This document shows, one piece after another, positions 39,889-48,441 of a stretch of DNA of 64,000 bases (the stretch's first letter is position 1; every line of letters starts with the position of its first letter). The stretch comes from Streptomyces sp. Root431 (GTDB taxonomy: Bacteria > Actinomycetota > Actinomycetes > Streptomycetales > Streptomycetaceae): the NCBI RefSeq assembly GCF_001426585.1, contig NZ_LMEI01000012.1, positions 116,962 through 180,961 on the forward strand. The letters are read 5' to 3'. Below the pieces are notes generated by a model. That model searched no databases, had not been told where the DNA came from, and saw nothing but the letters and a program-made list of their open reading frames with translations. The position numbers and the translations under genes are program-made.

Positions 39889-41511
39889 TCACCGCGCCCG
39901 CTCCACCCGCCGCTCGTCCCACACGGGCTCCGTCGTCTCGCGTACGACCCCGTCCGAACCGAAGACCAGGAAGCGGTCGAAGCTCTTCGCGAACCACCGG
40001 TCGTGCGTGACCGCGAGGACCGTCCCGTCGTACGACTCCAGGCCGTCCTGGAGCGCCTCGGCGGACTCCAGGTCCAGGTTGTCCGTCGGCTCGTCGAGGA
40101 GCAGCGCCGTCGTCCCCGCCAGCTCCATGAGCAGGATCTGGAACCGGGCCTGCTGGCCGCCGGAGAGCTTGTCGAAGGGCTGGTCGCCCTGGCGCTCCAG
40201 CTCGTACCGCCGCAGCATCGACATCGCCGCGCCCCGGTCCTTGGCGTGCTCCGACCACAGGATGTCGACGAGCGGCCGCCCGGCCAGCTCCGGGTGCGCG
40301 TGGGTCTGCGCGAAGTGCCCGGGGACAACCCGCGCGCCCAGCTTCCAGTCACCCGTGTGGGCGACCGTGGGGTCCCCCGCGAGCAGCCGCAGGAAGTGCG
40401 ACTTCCCGGAGCCGTTCGACCCGAGGACGCCGACCCGCTCCCCGTAGAAGATCTCCAGCGAGAACGGCTTCATGAGCCCGGTCAGCTCGAGGTTCTCGAC
40501 GGTCACGGCCCGCACCCCGGTCCGGCCGCCGCGCAGCCGCATCCGGATGTCCTGCTCGCGCGGCGGCTCCGGCGGCGGACCCGCCTCTTCGAACTTCCGC
40601 AGCCGGGTCTGCGCCGCCGCGTACCGCGAGGCCATGTCGTGGCTGACGGACGCAGCCTGCCGCAGGTTGACGACGAGCTTCTTCAGCTGGGCGTGCTTCT
40701 CCTCCCAGCGCCGCTTCAGCTCCTCGAAGCGCGCGAACCGCTCGCGCCGCGCCTCGTGGAAGGTGTCGAAGCCGCCGCCGTGCACCCACACGTCCGAGCC
40801 GGCCGGGCCGGGCTCGACCGCGACGATCTTCTGGGCACCCCGGGAGAGCAGCTCCCGGTCGTGGGAGATGAAGAGCACGGTCTTACGGGTCTCCCGCAGC
40901 CGCTCCTCCAGCCACCGCTTGCCGGGCACGTCGAGGTAGTTGTCCGGCTCGTCGAGGAGCAGCACCTCGTCGGGGCCGCGCAGCAGCGACTCCAGGACCA
41001 GCCGCTTCTGCTCGCCGCCGGAGAGCGTCCGCACCTCCCGGAACTGCGCCTTCTCGTACGGGACGCCGAGCGCCGCCATGGTGCAGATGTCCCAGGCCGT
41101 CTCGGCCTCGTACCCCTGCACCTCCGCCCAGTCGCTGAGGGCCTGCGCGTACTTCATCTGCGCGGCCTCGTCGTCGACCGTCATGATCAGGTGCTCGGCC
41201 TCGTCGACCGCCTTCGCGGCCTCCCGGATCCGCGGCTGCGCCACCGAGACCAGCAGGTCACGGACGGTGGACGCGTCCCGTACGGAGCCGATGAACTGCG
41301 GCATGACGCCCAGGCCGCCACTGACGGTGACCGAGCCGCCGTGCGGCTGGAGCTCCCCGGAGATCAGCCGGAGCAGCGTCGTCTTGCCGGCCCCGTTCGC
41401 GCCGACGAGGGCGACGACCGCGCCCTCCCCGACCCGGAAGGAGACGTCCCCGAGCAGGACCCGCCCGTCCGGAAGGTAGTACTCAAGATGTGCGGCCTCG
41501 ACATGTCCCAT
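39889..41511 (-). CDS. ABC-F family ATPase
   Basis: The 540-residue protein has two ATP-binding cassettes and no membrane part. Walker A motifs are GANGAGKTTLLRL and GSNGSGKSHFLRLLAG; signatures are LSGGEQKRLVLESLL and LSGGQQARFQILLMEL; and LLLDEPTDNLD is the second Walker B. A charged linker near residues 235-300 joins the cassettes. ABC-F proteins bind the ribosomal E site and modulate translation or protect against antibiotics. Which subgroup this is cannot be told by eye. ATG 41511 is chosen because it lies seven bases after a -10 box. Confidence 0.92.
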   Translation of the reverse strand: MGHVEAAHLEYYLPDGRVLLGDVSFRVGEGAVVALVGANGAGKTTLLRLISGELQPHGGSVTVSGGLGVMPQFIGSVRDASTVRDLLVSVAQPRIREAAKAVDEAEHLIMTVDDEAAQMKYAQALSDWAEVQGYEAETAWDICTMAALGVPYEKAQFREVRTLSGGEQKRLVLESLLRGPDEVLLLDEPDNYLDVPGKRWLEERLRETRKTVLFISHDRELLSRGAQKIVAVEPGPAGSDVWVHGGGFDTFHEARRERFARFEELKRRWEEKHAQLKKLVVNLRQAASVSHDMASRYAAAQTRLRKFEEAGPPPEPPREQDIRMRLRGGRTGVRAVTVENLELTGLMKPFSLEIFYGERVGVLGSNGSGKSHFLRLLAGDPTVAHTGDWKLGARVVPGHFAQTHAHPELAGRPLVDILWSEHAKDRGAAMSMLRRYELERQGDQPFDKLSGGQQARFQILLMELAGTTALLLDEPTDNLDLESAEALQDGLESYDGTVLAVTHDRWFAKSFDRFLVFGSDGVVRETTEPVWDERRVERAR

Positions 41512-41518
41512 GAGGTGC

Positions 41519-41560
41519 ATTGTCACCGCACGCATCCCCTTCGCCCAACCGGATTAGGAT
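41519..41560. promoter_or_regulatory. Divergent -10 boxes of two leaderless genes
   Basis: On the minus strand GACAAT (41524-41519) is seven bases before ATG 41511. On the plus strand TAGGAT (41555-41560) is seven bases before ATG 41568. Only 56 bases separate the two start codons, and neither has a Shine-Dalgarno sequence. Confidence 0.65.
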
Positions 41561-41567
41561 GCGCGGC

Positions 41568-42527
41568 ATGAGCTTTGGGGGACCGCAGTGGCCGCAGGAG
41601 CCGCAGCAGCAGGGGCAGGGACAGCAGGGCTACGGACAGCAGCCCGGCTACGGACAGCAGCCACAGCCCGGGTACGGGCAGCAGGGCCAGGGACAGCAGC
41701 CGAACCCCTTCCCGGGGGCACAGGGCGGCGGACCGACCCCTGACTGGGGCGCCCTCGCCGACGCCTCGGCCAGCCGCAACCGCCGCAAGCGCTGGCTGCT
41801 GATCGGCGGCGGGGCGCTCGCGACCCTCGCCGTGGGCGCGATCGTCGCCACGGCCGTCGTGTCCACGAACAAGACGAACGACGAGTCGAAGAACGGCGGG
41901 ATCCCCACCGCCTCCGTCACCCCCACCGGCTCCCCCACCCCGGACCCGACCTTCTCCTCGGTGGCGCCGCCGCCCCCGCCGAACCCGAAGGACTACATCT
42001 CGGACCCGAAGAAGGACAAGGCGCCGCTCACCGCGGAGGGCCTCTTCCCGGGCAAGAAGATGAGCATGAACGGCCGCCCCTACAAGAAGGGCGCGACCTC
42101 CGCCACGACGAACTGCGCGTCCGTCACCCAGGGCGGCCTCGGCGCCGTCCTCAAGAAGAACGGCTGCCAGAAGGTCCTGCGCGCCACCTACGTGAAGGAC
42201 GGCGTGGCGATCACCGTCGGCGTGGCCGTCTTCCCCTCCGAGGCCGCGGCCCTCAAGGCGAAGGCCCAGGCGAGCGGCGGCATCGCACCGCTCGCGGGCG
42301 CCGGCGTCCGTGAGTTCTGTCACGGCACGGTCTGCCTGCGCCGCGCGAACTCCGCCGGCCGCTACGCCTACTTCACGCAGGCGGGCTTCGCCAACGGCAA
42401 GAAGGTCACCAAGGCCGACAAGCCGGTCTTCCAGGCCAGCGACGACCTCGGCACCTTCGCCTTCAACCAGATCTACGCCCGCGGCCGCGCACAGGCCTCA
42501 GCAGCAGCCAACACTCCCGGGGAGTGA
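41568..42527 (+). CDS. Membrane protein with Gln/Gly-rich N-terminus and extracellular domain (unknown function)
   Basis: The 319-residue protein begins with a ~50-residue cytoplasmic stretch of QQGYGQQPGYGQQ-type repeats. One membrane span follows (WLLIGGGALATLAVGAIVATAVV), then a Pro/Thr linker and an extracellular domain with four cysteines (TNCASVTQGG, NGCQKVLRATYVKDGVAITV, EFCHGTVCLRR). Proteins of this layout are common in Streptomyces. The low-complexity front could promote self-association, which is inference. The last 30 bases overlap the 3' end of truA. Confidence 0.8.
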   Translation: MSFGGPQWPQEPQQQGQGQQGYGQQPGYGQQPQPGYGQQGQGQQPNPFPGAQGGGPTPDWGALADASASRNRRKRWLLIGGGALATLAVGAIVATAVVSTNKTNDESKNGGIPTASVTPTGSPTPDPTFSSVAPPPPPNPKDYISDPKKDKAPLTAEGLFPGKKMSMNGRPYKKGATSATTNCASVTQGGLGAVLKKNGCQKVLRATYVKDGVAITVGVAVFPSEAAALKAKAQASGGIAPLAGAGVREFCHGTVCLRRANSAGRYAYFTQAGFANGKKVTKADKPVFQASDDLGTFAFNQIYARGRAQASAAANTPGE

Positions 42528-43355
42528 CCGCTTGTTCCGGGCCTCCTTGCTGCGCGCGGCAAGGAGGGCGTCCTCCGGGTAGCCGACCTCTTCGAGGGTG
42601 AGGCCGTGCGGCCGTACGACATGGACGGCCGAGTCCCGCACACCGGCGGCGAGCACCTTGCCGGGCCAGTCGACCGGCCGGTGCCCGTCACCGACGAAGA
42701 GCATCGCGCCGACGAGCGAGCGGACCATGTTGTGGCAGAAGGCGTCCGCCTTCACGGTCGCCTCCAGGATGCCGTCGGCCCGCCGCTCCCACCGCAGCAC
42801 CTGGAGGGTGCGGATGGTCGTGGCCCCCTCGCGCTTCTTGCAGAAAGCGGCGAAGTCGTGCTCGCCGACGAGCGCGGTCGCGGCCTCGTTCATGGCGTCC
42901 ATGTCGAGGGCCCAGTCGTGCCACAGGACGTGCCCGCGCAGGAGCGGGTCGACGCCCCCGGGGTTGTCGGTGACGCGGTAGGCGTAACGGCGCCAGATCG
43001 CCGAGAAACGGGCGTTGAAGCCACTGGGGGCCTCTTCCACCTTCCACACCCGTACGTCGTGGGAGAGCCGCCCCGCGAGCCGCCTGAGGAGCTTGTCCCG
43101 GTGCTCCTCCCACAGCTCGACGGGCAGGTCGACGTGCGCGACCTGGCCGCGCGCGTGCACACCGGCGTCGGTCCGGCCGGCGACGGTCAGCTCGTACGTC
43201 TCCGTGGACCGCGTCACGGTCCGCAGCGCGGCCTCGATCTCGCCCTGCACGGTGCGCCGACCCTGGGGCTGCTTGGCCCACCCGGAGAAGTCCCTGCCCT
43301 CGTACGAAAGGTCAAGGCGTACCCGTACGAACCCGTCCTGCACGTCATCGCTCAC
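42498..43355 (-). CDS. truA: tRNA pseudouridine(38-40) synthase TruA
   Basis: The 285-residue enzyme isomerises uridines in the anticodon arm. The catalytic Asp is in VAGRTDAGVHARGQVAH, and DLSYEGRDFSGWAKQPQGRRTVQG opens the domain. It follows rplQ on the same strand, the usual place for truA. A hairpin terminator lies between them, so read-through or a separate promoter must serve truA. GAGAGGA precedes GTG 43355. Confidence 0.95.
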   Translation of the reverse strand: MSDDVQDGFVRVRLDLSYEGRDFSGWAKQPQGRRTVQGEIEAALRTVTRSTETYELTVAGRTDAGVHARGQVAHVDLPVELWEEHRDKLLRRLAGRLSHDVRVWKVEEAPSGFNARFSAIWRRYAYRVTDNPGGVDPLLRGHVLWHDWALDMDAMNEAATALVGEHDFAAFCKKREGATTIRTLQVLRWERRADGILEATVKADAFCHNMVRSLVGAMLFVGDGHRPVDWPGKVLAAGVRDSAVHVVRPHGLTLEEVGYPEDALLAARSKEARNKRSLPGSVGCC

Positions 43356-43388
43356 GCGGAATCATCCTCTCGAAACCATCGAACACGG

Positions 43389-43426
43389 GTGCGGGCCCGC
43401 ACCCCCAGAGGGGTACGGGCCCGCAC
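43389..43426 (-). terminator. Hairpin between rplQ and truA
   Basis: GTGCGGGCCCG (43389-43399) pairs with CGGGCCCGCAC (43416-43426); an inner CCCC/GGGG pairing extends the stem. It lies 24 bases after the rplQ stop and should end or attenuate the alpha-operon transcript. Confidence 0.7.
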
Positions 43427-43449
43427 ACGAGAACAGTCGGTCGGAACGC

Positions 43450-43914
43450 TTACGCGTCCTTCGACTCCTCGGCCGGAGCCTCGGCGGCCGCGTCGGCCTC
43501 CTTGACGGCGCGCACGGTGGCGGCCTCGGCCTCGGCGACGGTCGCCTTCTTGGCGATCTCGCCCTCGACCAGCTCGATCACGGCCATCGGGGCGTTGTCG
43601 CCACGACGGTTGCCGATCTTGGTGATACGGGTGTAACCACCCGGACGCTCCGAGTAACGCGGGGCGATCTCGGTGAAGAGGGTGTGGACGATGCCCTTGT
43701 CGGTGATCGTCTGCAGCACCAGGCGACGGTTGTGGATGTCGCCCTTCTTCGCCTTGGAGATCAGACGCTCGGCGACGGGACGCAGGCGACGGGCCTTGGC
43801 CTCGGTCGTCGTGATGCGGCCGTGCTCGAAGAGGGACTTCGCCAGGTTGGCGAGCAGCAGACGCTCGTGAGCGGCGGAACCGCCGAGGCGGGCACCCTTC
43901 GCGGGACGCGGCAT
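43450..43914 (-). CDS. rplQ: 50S ribosomal protein L17 (bL17)
   Basis: The 154-residue protein carries the bL17 core (MPRPAKGARLGGSAAHERLL, then GGYTRITKIGNRRGDNAPMA) and an Ala/Glu-rich C-terminal extension typical of actinobacteria. It is the last ribosomal gene of the alpha operon. Confidence 0.98.
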   Translation of the reverse strand: MPRPAKGARLGGSAAHERLLLANLAKSLFEHGRITTTEAKARRLRPVAERLISKAKKGDIHNRRLVLQTITDKGIVHTLFTEIAPRYSERPGGYTRITKIGNRRGDNAPMAVIELVEGEIAKKATVAEAEAATVRAVKEADAAAEAPAEESKDA

Positions 43915-44087
43915 GGTGTTTCTCCTTGGTGTCTGCCCCGGCCGTATCAGGTACCGAGGTCAGTATCCGAGCGGGCGGTCACCCGTCGGAGATCCAGGCC
44001 CCCGAAGGGGCCTGGAAGGGGCGCGGGGAACTGCGCGATCAAGCACAGCGCTCCCGCACCCAGGCACGGACCGTGAGGCCCGAATTC

Positions 44088-45110
44088 TTAGTACTGCTCG
44101 GTCTCGACGAAACCGGCATCCGCATCGTCGTCGGCGCCGAAGGCGTCCGCGGCGGCGGTCGGGTCGAACCCGGGCGGCGAGTCCTTCAGCGCGAGGCCCA
44201 TACCGGCCAGCTTCGCCTTGACCTCGTCGATCGACTTCGCACCGAAGTTGCGGATGTCGAGCAGGTCCGCCTCGGAGCGCGCCACGAGCTCACCCACGGA
44301 GTGGATGCCCTCACGCTTGAGGCAGTTGTACGAACGAACGGTGAGCTCGAGCTCCTCGATCGGCAGCGCCAGGTCGGCGGCAAGGGCGGCGTCCGTCGGG
44401 GACGGGCCCATGTCGATGCCCTCGGCGTCGATGTTGAGCTCGCGGGCGAGCCCGAAGAGCTCGACGAGGGTCTTACCGGCCGAAGCCATGGCGTCACGCG
44501 GACGCATGGCCTGCTTCGTCTCGACGTCGACGATCAGCTTGTCGAAGTCGGTGCGCTGCTCGACACGGGTCGCCTCGACCTTGTACGTGACCTTGAGCAC
44601 CGGCGAGTAGATGGAGTCGACCGGGATACGGCCGATCTCCTGGCCCGCCTGCTTGTTCTGCACGGCGGAGACGTAGCCGCGACCGCGCTCGACGGTCAGC
44701 TCCATCTCCAGCTTGCCCTTGCCGTTGAGCGTGGCGAGGACGAGGTCGGGGTTGTGCACCTCGACACCGGCCGGGGGCGCGATGTCGGCGGCGGTGACCA
44801 GACCCGGGCCCTGCTTGCGCAGGTACATCACGACCGGCTCGTCGTGCTCCGAGGAGACGACCAGCTGCTTGATGTTCAGGATGAGGTCGGTGACGTCCTC
44901 CTTGACGCCCGGCACGGTGGTGAACTCGTGCAGGACACCGTCGATGCGGATGCTGGTGACAGCGGCACCCGGGATCGAGGAGAGGAGGGTACGGCGGAGC
45001 GAGTTGCCGAGGGTGTAGCCGAAGCCCGGCTCCAGCGGCTCGATCACGAACCGGGAGCGGAACTCGTCGACGACCTCTTCGGTCAGCGACGGACGCTGAG
45101 CGATCAGCAT
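44088..45110 (-). CDS. rpoA: RNA polymerase alpha subunit
   Basis: The 340-residue protein has the N-terminal assembly domain (EPLEPGFGYTLGNSLRRTLL) and the C-terminal UP-element/activator-binding domain (LTVRSYNCLKREGIHSVGEL, then ELVARSEADLLDIRNFGAKS). Length is normal for Streptomyces. It lies between rpsK and rplQ. Confidence 0.98.
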   Translation of the reverse strand: MLIAQRPSLTEEVVDEFRSRFVIEPLEPGFGYTLGNSLRRTLLSSIPGAAVTSIRIDGVLHEFTTVPGVKEDVTDLILNIKQLVVSSEHDEPVVMYLRKQGPGLVTAADIAPPAGVEVHNPDLVLATLNGKGKLEMELTVERGRGYVSAVQNKQAGQEIGRIPVDSIYSPVLKVTYKVEATRVEQRTDFDKLIVDVETKQAMRPRDAMASAGKTLVELFGLARELNIDAEGIDMGPSPTDAALAADLALPIEELELTVRSYNCLKREGIHSVGELVARSEADLLDIRNFGAKSIDEVKAKLAGMGLALKDSPPGFDPTAAADAFGADDDADAGFVETEQY

Positions 45111-45236
45111 GTCGTTATGTCCTTCTGTCGTGGACGCCCACTATTTGACGCCCGACGGGATGTAGCACCTACAAGGGTACGGGCGGCACGGTCCGAAGAG
45201 CCGTACCGCCCGAAGTCCTGGTCAAGCAGCCGTGCG

Positions 45237-45641
45237 TCAGACGCGGCGGCGCTTGGGGGGACGGCAGCCGTTGTGCGGCGTGGGGGTGACGTCCTGGATC
45301 GAACCGACCTCGAGGCCCGTGGCCTGGAGGGAGCGGATCGCGGTCTCGCGGCCGGAGCCCGGACCCTTGACGAAGACGTCAACCTTGCGCATGCCGTGCT
45401 CCTGCGCGCGGCGAGCGGCCGACTCGGCGGCCATCTGCGCGGCGAACGGGGTGGACTTGCGCGAGCCCTTGAAGCCGACGTGGCCGGCGGAGGCCCAGGA
45501 GATCACGTTGCCCGAGGGGTCCGTGATCGAGACGATCGTGTTGTTGAACGTGCTCTTGATGTGCGCGTGGCCGTGAGCGACGTTCTTCTTTTCCTTGCGG
45601 CGCACCTTCTTGGCAGCGCCCTGACGACCCTTGGGGGGCAT
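45237..45641 (-). CDS. rpsK: 30S ribosomal protein S11 (uS11)
   Basis: The 134-residue protein shows HGHAHIKSTFNNTIVSITD, GFKGSRKSTPFAAQMAAE and the C-terminal PHNGCRPPKRRRV that lines the mRNA path. It follows rpsM by 66 bases. Confidence 0.98.
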   Translation of the reverse strand: MPPKGRQGAAKKVRRKEKKNVAHGHAHIKSTFNNTIVSITDPSGNVISWASAGHVGFKGSRKSTPFAAQMAAESAARRAQEHGMRKVDVFVKGPGSGRETAIRSLQATGLEVGSIQDVTPTPHNGCRPPKRRRV

Positions 45642-45707
45642 CTATTACTCCTACGGGAGGTGGTCGGTCCTACAGCGAAGACCGCTTGGTCAAGCGTCCG
45701 CTGAGGA

Positions 45708-46088
45708 CTACTTCTTGCCCGGCTTCTTCTTGCCGGCGATGGCGCGACGCGGGCCCTTGCGGGTACGAGCGTTCGTGCTGGTGCGCTGACCGCGAACGGG
45801 CAGGCCACGACGGTGGCGAAGACCCTGGTAGCAGCCGATCTCGACCTTGCGGCGGATGTCGGCGGCGATCTCGCGGCGGAGGTCACCCTCGGTCTGGAGG
45901 TTGGCGTCCACGTACTCACGGATCTTGACGAGGTCTTCCTCGGCAAGGTCACGGACACGGGTGGACTCGTTCACGCCGGTCGCGGCGAGAATCTCCTCGG
46001 ACCGGGTACGCCCGATGCCGAAGACGTAGGTGAGTGCGACCACCACACGCTTTTCGCGCGGGATGTCAACACCGGAAACGCGTGCCAT
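45708..46088 (-). CDS. rpsM: 30S ribosomal protein S13 (uS13)
   Basis: The 126-residue protein begins MARVSGVDIPREKRVVVALT and includes GCYQGLRHRRGLPVRGQRT and the basic tail that contacts the P-site tRNA. It is the first gene of rpsM-rpsK-rpoA-rplQ after rpmJ. Confidence 0.98.
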   Translation of the reverse strand: MARVSGVDIPREKRVVVALTYVFGIGRTRSEEILAATGVNESTRVRDLAEEDLVKIREYVDANLQTEGDLRREIAADIRRKVEIGCYQGLRHRRGLPVRGQRTSTNARTRKGPRRAIAGKKKPGKK

Positions 46089-46295
46089 TCAATGGCTCCT
46101 GTGTTCTCGGGGGTCTGCTGCAGAACCGCTCCCGACCGCCGACCCTCTGAGGTGTTCAGAAGAGTGGTACGTCCGGGTCCCCGGCCCCCGCCGGAGGTGC
46201 CGTCAACCGTGGAACACGGCCCGACGGGCTCTGCTGATGTACGTACTGCTATGCGTCGCGCGAAGAACTGCGAAATGCAGGTCGGTCGGCGTGCG

Positions 46296-46409
46296 TCAGC
46301 CCTGGCGCTGCTTGTGGCGCAGGTTGTCGCAGATGACCATGACCCGGCCGTGACGGCGGATCACCTTGCACTTGTCGCAGATCTTCTTGACGCTCGGCTT
46401 GACCTTCAT
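46296..46409 (-). CDS. rpmJ: 50S ribosomal protein L36 (bL36)
   Basis: A 37-residue protein read directly from the sequence: it starts MKVKPSVKKICDKCKVIRRH and continues GRVMVICDNLRHKQRQG. Cysteines at CDKC and ICDN plus the later His form the zinc-binding ribbon of the zinc-type bL36. It lies between infA and rpsM, as in most bacteria. Confidence 0.97.
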   Translation of the reverse strand: MKVKPSVKKICDKCKVIRRHGRVMVICDNLRHKQRQG

Positions 46410-46472
46410 GGGATGTGAGGTTCTCCGGGTCAGTGCCACCACCCGCGCACGGAGGCGGGGTGCGGGCAAGAT

Positions 46473-46694
46473 CTACTTGTACCGGTAGACGATCCGGCCA
46501 CGCGTCAGGTCGTACGGAGAGAGCTCCACGACGACCCGGTCGTCCGGGAGGATTCGGATGTAGTGCATCCGCATCTTGCCGGAGATGTGCGCGAGGACCT
46601 TGTGACCGTTCTGGAGTTCCACCTTGAACATGGCGTTCGGGAGGGACTCGATCACGGTGCCCTCGATTTCGATGGCACCTTGCTTCTTGGCCAC
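46473..46694 (-). CDS. infA: Translation initiation factor IF-1
   Basis: The 73-residue OB-fold protein (KKQGAIEIEGTVIESLPNAM, then DRVVVELSPYDLTRGRIVYR) blocks the ribosomal A site during initiation. GTG 46694 gives the standard VAKKQGAIE start. A promoter at 46775-46804 drives it, so infA begins a transcript separate from map. Confidence 0.98.
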   Translation of the reverse strand: MAKKQGAIEIEGTVIESLPNAMFKVELQNGHKVLAHISGKMRMHYIRILPDDRVVVELSPYDLTRGRIVYRYK

Positions 46695-46774
46695 GCTTCG
46701 CCTTTCGAATCGGCTACCTTGATCGACTCTCGCCGCCGTATGCGGACACACGGGTACACGAGAGCCGACGCATC

Positions 46775-46804
46775 AGTCTACGTCAGGCCCCTGGAAAAGA
46801 CGAA
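46775..46804 (-). promoter_or_regulatory. infA promoter
   Basis: TTCGTC (46804-46799), an 18-base spacer and TAGACT (46780-46775) on the minus strand. The -10 is excellent and the -35 moderate. The leader is about 75 bases. Confidence 0.55.
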
Positions 46805-46846
46805 TCCGGGAAGTTTGCCCACGGTAGAAGATCATTACTCAACGAA

Positions 46847-47698
46847 CTACGCCAGCGGGTCCGGCGCCGCCGTCACGCCCAACTCCGCCAGCTTCGCCTT
46901 GCCGCCATCGACCGCGGTCAGGACCAGGGGGCCCTCCTCGGTGAGGGCGATCGAGTGCTCCCAGTGGGAGGACCAGGTGCCGTCGGTCGTGACGACCGTC
47001 CAGTCGTCCTTGAGGACCTCGGTGTGCGGGGTGCCCAGGGAGACCATCGGCTCGATCGCGAGGCAGAGGCCGGGGACCAGCTTCGGGCCCTTGCCGCGCT
47101 TGCGGGAGACGTAGTTCAGCAGGTGCGGGTCCATGTGCATCTCGGTGCCGATGCCGTGGCCGCCGTAGTCCTCGACGATCCCGTACCGACCGAGGCTGTG
47201 CTCGCCGACCGAGGGACGGGGCTGCCGCTTGATGTACGTCTCGATGGCCTTCGAGATGTCGACGAGGCGGTTGCCGAGCTTCATCGCCGCGATGCCCGCC
47301 CACATCGACTCCTCCGTCACCCGGGAGAGCTCGACGAGCTCGGGCGCGTGCCCGGTGCCCACGAAGGCCGTGAAGGCCGCGTCACCGTGCCAGCCGTCCA
47401 CGATCGCGCCGGCGTCGAGGGAGATGATGTCGCCGTCCTTGAGGACGGTCTTCTCGTCGGGGATGCCGTGGACGACGACCTCGTTCACCGAGGTGCAGAT
47501 CGTCGCGGGGAAGCCGCCGTACCCGAGGAAGTTCGACTTCGCGCCGTGGTCGGCGATGACCTTCCGCGAGACCTCGTCCAGGTCCCGCGTCGTGGCGCCC
47601 GGCACGGCCGCCTCACGGGTCGCCGCGTGGATGGCGGCGACGACCAGCCCCGCCTCGCGCATCTTCGCGATCTGCTCGGGGGTCTTGATCTGCACCAT
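46847..47698 (-). CDS. map: Type I methionine aminopeptidase
   Basis: The 283-residue enzyme removes initiator methionine from nascent proteins. Metal ligands are visible in SLDAGAIVDGWHGDAAFT (two Asp), YGGHGIGTEMH (His), CLAIEPM (Glu) and HWEHSIALTEEG (Glu). It follows the adk terminator and so probably has its own promoter in the 95-base gap. Confidence 0.97.
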   Translation of the reverse strand: MVQIKTPEQIAKMREAGLVVAAIHAATREAAVPGATTRDLDEVSRKVIADHGAKSNFLGYGGFPATICTSVNEVVVHGIPDEKTVLKDGDIISLDAGAIVDGWHGDAAFTAFVGTGHAPELVELSRVTEESMWAGIAAMKLGNRLVDISKAIETYIKRQPRPSVGEHSLGRYGIVEDYGGHGIGTEMHMDPHLLNYVSRKRGKGPKLVPGLCLAIEPMVSLGTPHTEVLKDDWTVVTTDGTWSSHWEHSIALTEEGPLVLTAVDGGKAKLAELGVTAAPDPLA

Positions 47699-47740
47699 CG
47701 TCGGGGGCCCTTCCTTGCGTGTACACGGGACAGAACAACG

Positions 47741-47779
47741 ATACGGCCGCGGCGCCCCTCAAGGGCACCGCGGCCGTAT
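47741..47779 (-). terminator. Terminator after adk
   Basis: ATACGGCCGCGG (47741-47752) pairs perfectly with 47768-47779, with an inner GCCC/GGGC pairing and a short loop. It is 15 bases after the adk stop. The sequence beyond it on the minus strand is T-rich (CGTTGTTCTG). Confidence 0.75.
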
Positions 47780-47793
47780 CGAACGAACCGGGG

Positions 47794-48441
47794 TTACTTC
47801 TTCAGCGCGGCCATGGCCTTCGCCGTGACCTCGTTCACCTTGCCGAGCGCGGAGATCGTCACGACCAGGTTCTGCGCCCGGTAGTAGTCGATGATCGGCT
47901 CGGTCTGTGTGTGGTAGACCTCCAGGCGCCGGCGGACCGTGCCCTCGGAGTCATCGTCACGCTGGTAGAGCTCGCCGCCGCAGACGTCGCAGACGCCCTC
48001 GGTCTTCGGCGGGGTGTACGTCACGTGGAAGACGTGCGCACTGTCGTTGCGGCAGATGCGGCGACCCGCGATCCGCTTCACGACCTCGTCCTCGGGGACC
48101 TCCAGGTCCAGGACCGCGTCGAGCTGCATGTCCTCGGCCTTCAGGACCACGTCCAGGGCCTCGGCCTGCGCCACGTTCCGGGGGAAGCCGTCCAGCAGGA
48201 AGCCGTTGACGGCGTCGTCCTGGGCCATCCGGTCCTTGGCCATCCCGATGGTCACCTCGTCGGGGACCAGGTCGCCGGCGTCCATGAAGGCCTTGGCCTT
48301 GAGACCCAGCTCCGTGCCCTGAGAGATGTTGGCGCGGAACAGGTCACCCGTGGAGATGTGCGGGATCTTCAGTTCCTTGGCAAGGAACGCAGCCTGCGTA
48401 CCCTTGCCCGCACCGGGCGGTCCGACGAGGACGATTCGCAT
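47794..48441 (-). CDS. adk: Adenylate kinase
   Basis: The 215-residue enzyme interconverts ATP+AMP and 2 ADP. It shows the P-loop GPPGAGKGTQAAFL, GFLLDGFPRNVAQAEAL, and a LID region with ICRNDSAH and GVCDVCGGEL. This is the longer LID form, keeping three of the cysteines of zinc-binding kinases. ATG 48441 overlaps the secY stop (ATGA), so translation is coupled to secY. Confidence 0.97.
   Translation of the reverse strand: MRIVLVGPPGAGKGTQAAFLAKELKIPHISTGDLFRANISQGTELGLKAKAFMDAGDLVPDEVTIGMAKDRMAQDDAVNGFLLDGFPRNVAQAEALDVVLKAEDMQLDAVLDLEVPEDEVVKRIAGRRICRNDSAHVFHVTYTPPKTEGVCDVCGGELYQRDDDSEGTVRRRLEVYHTQTEPIIDYYRAQNLVVTISALGKVNEVTAKAMAALKK

Noticed and set aside
39889..41511. Assignment of the ABC-F protein as an antibiotic-resistance factor
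   Set aside because: ABC-F subgroups differ in the linker between cassettes and cannot be told apart reliably by eye; no antibiotic cluster is nearby.
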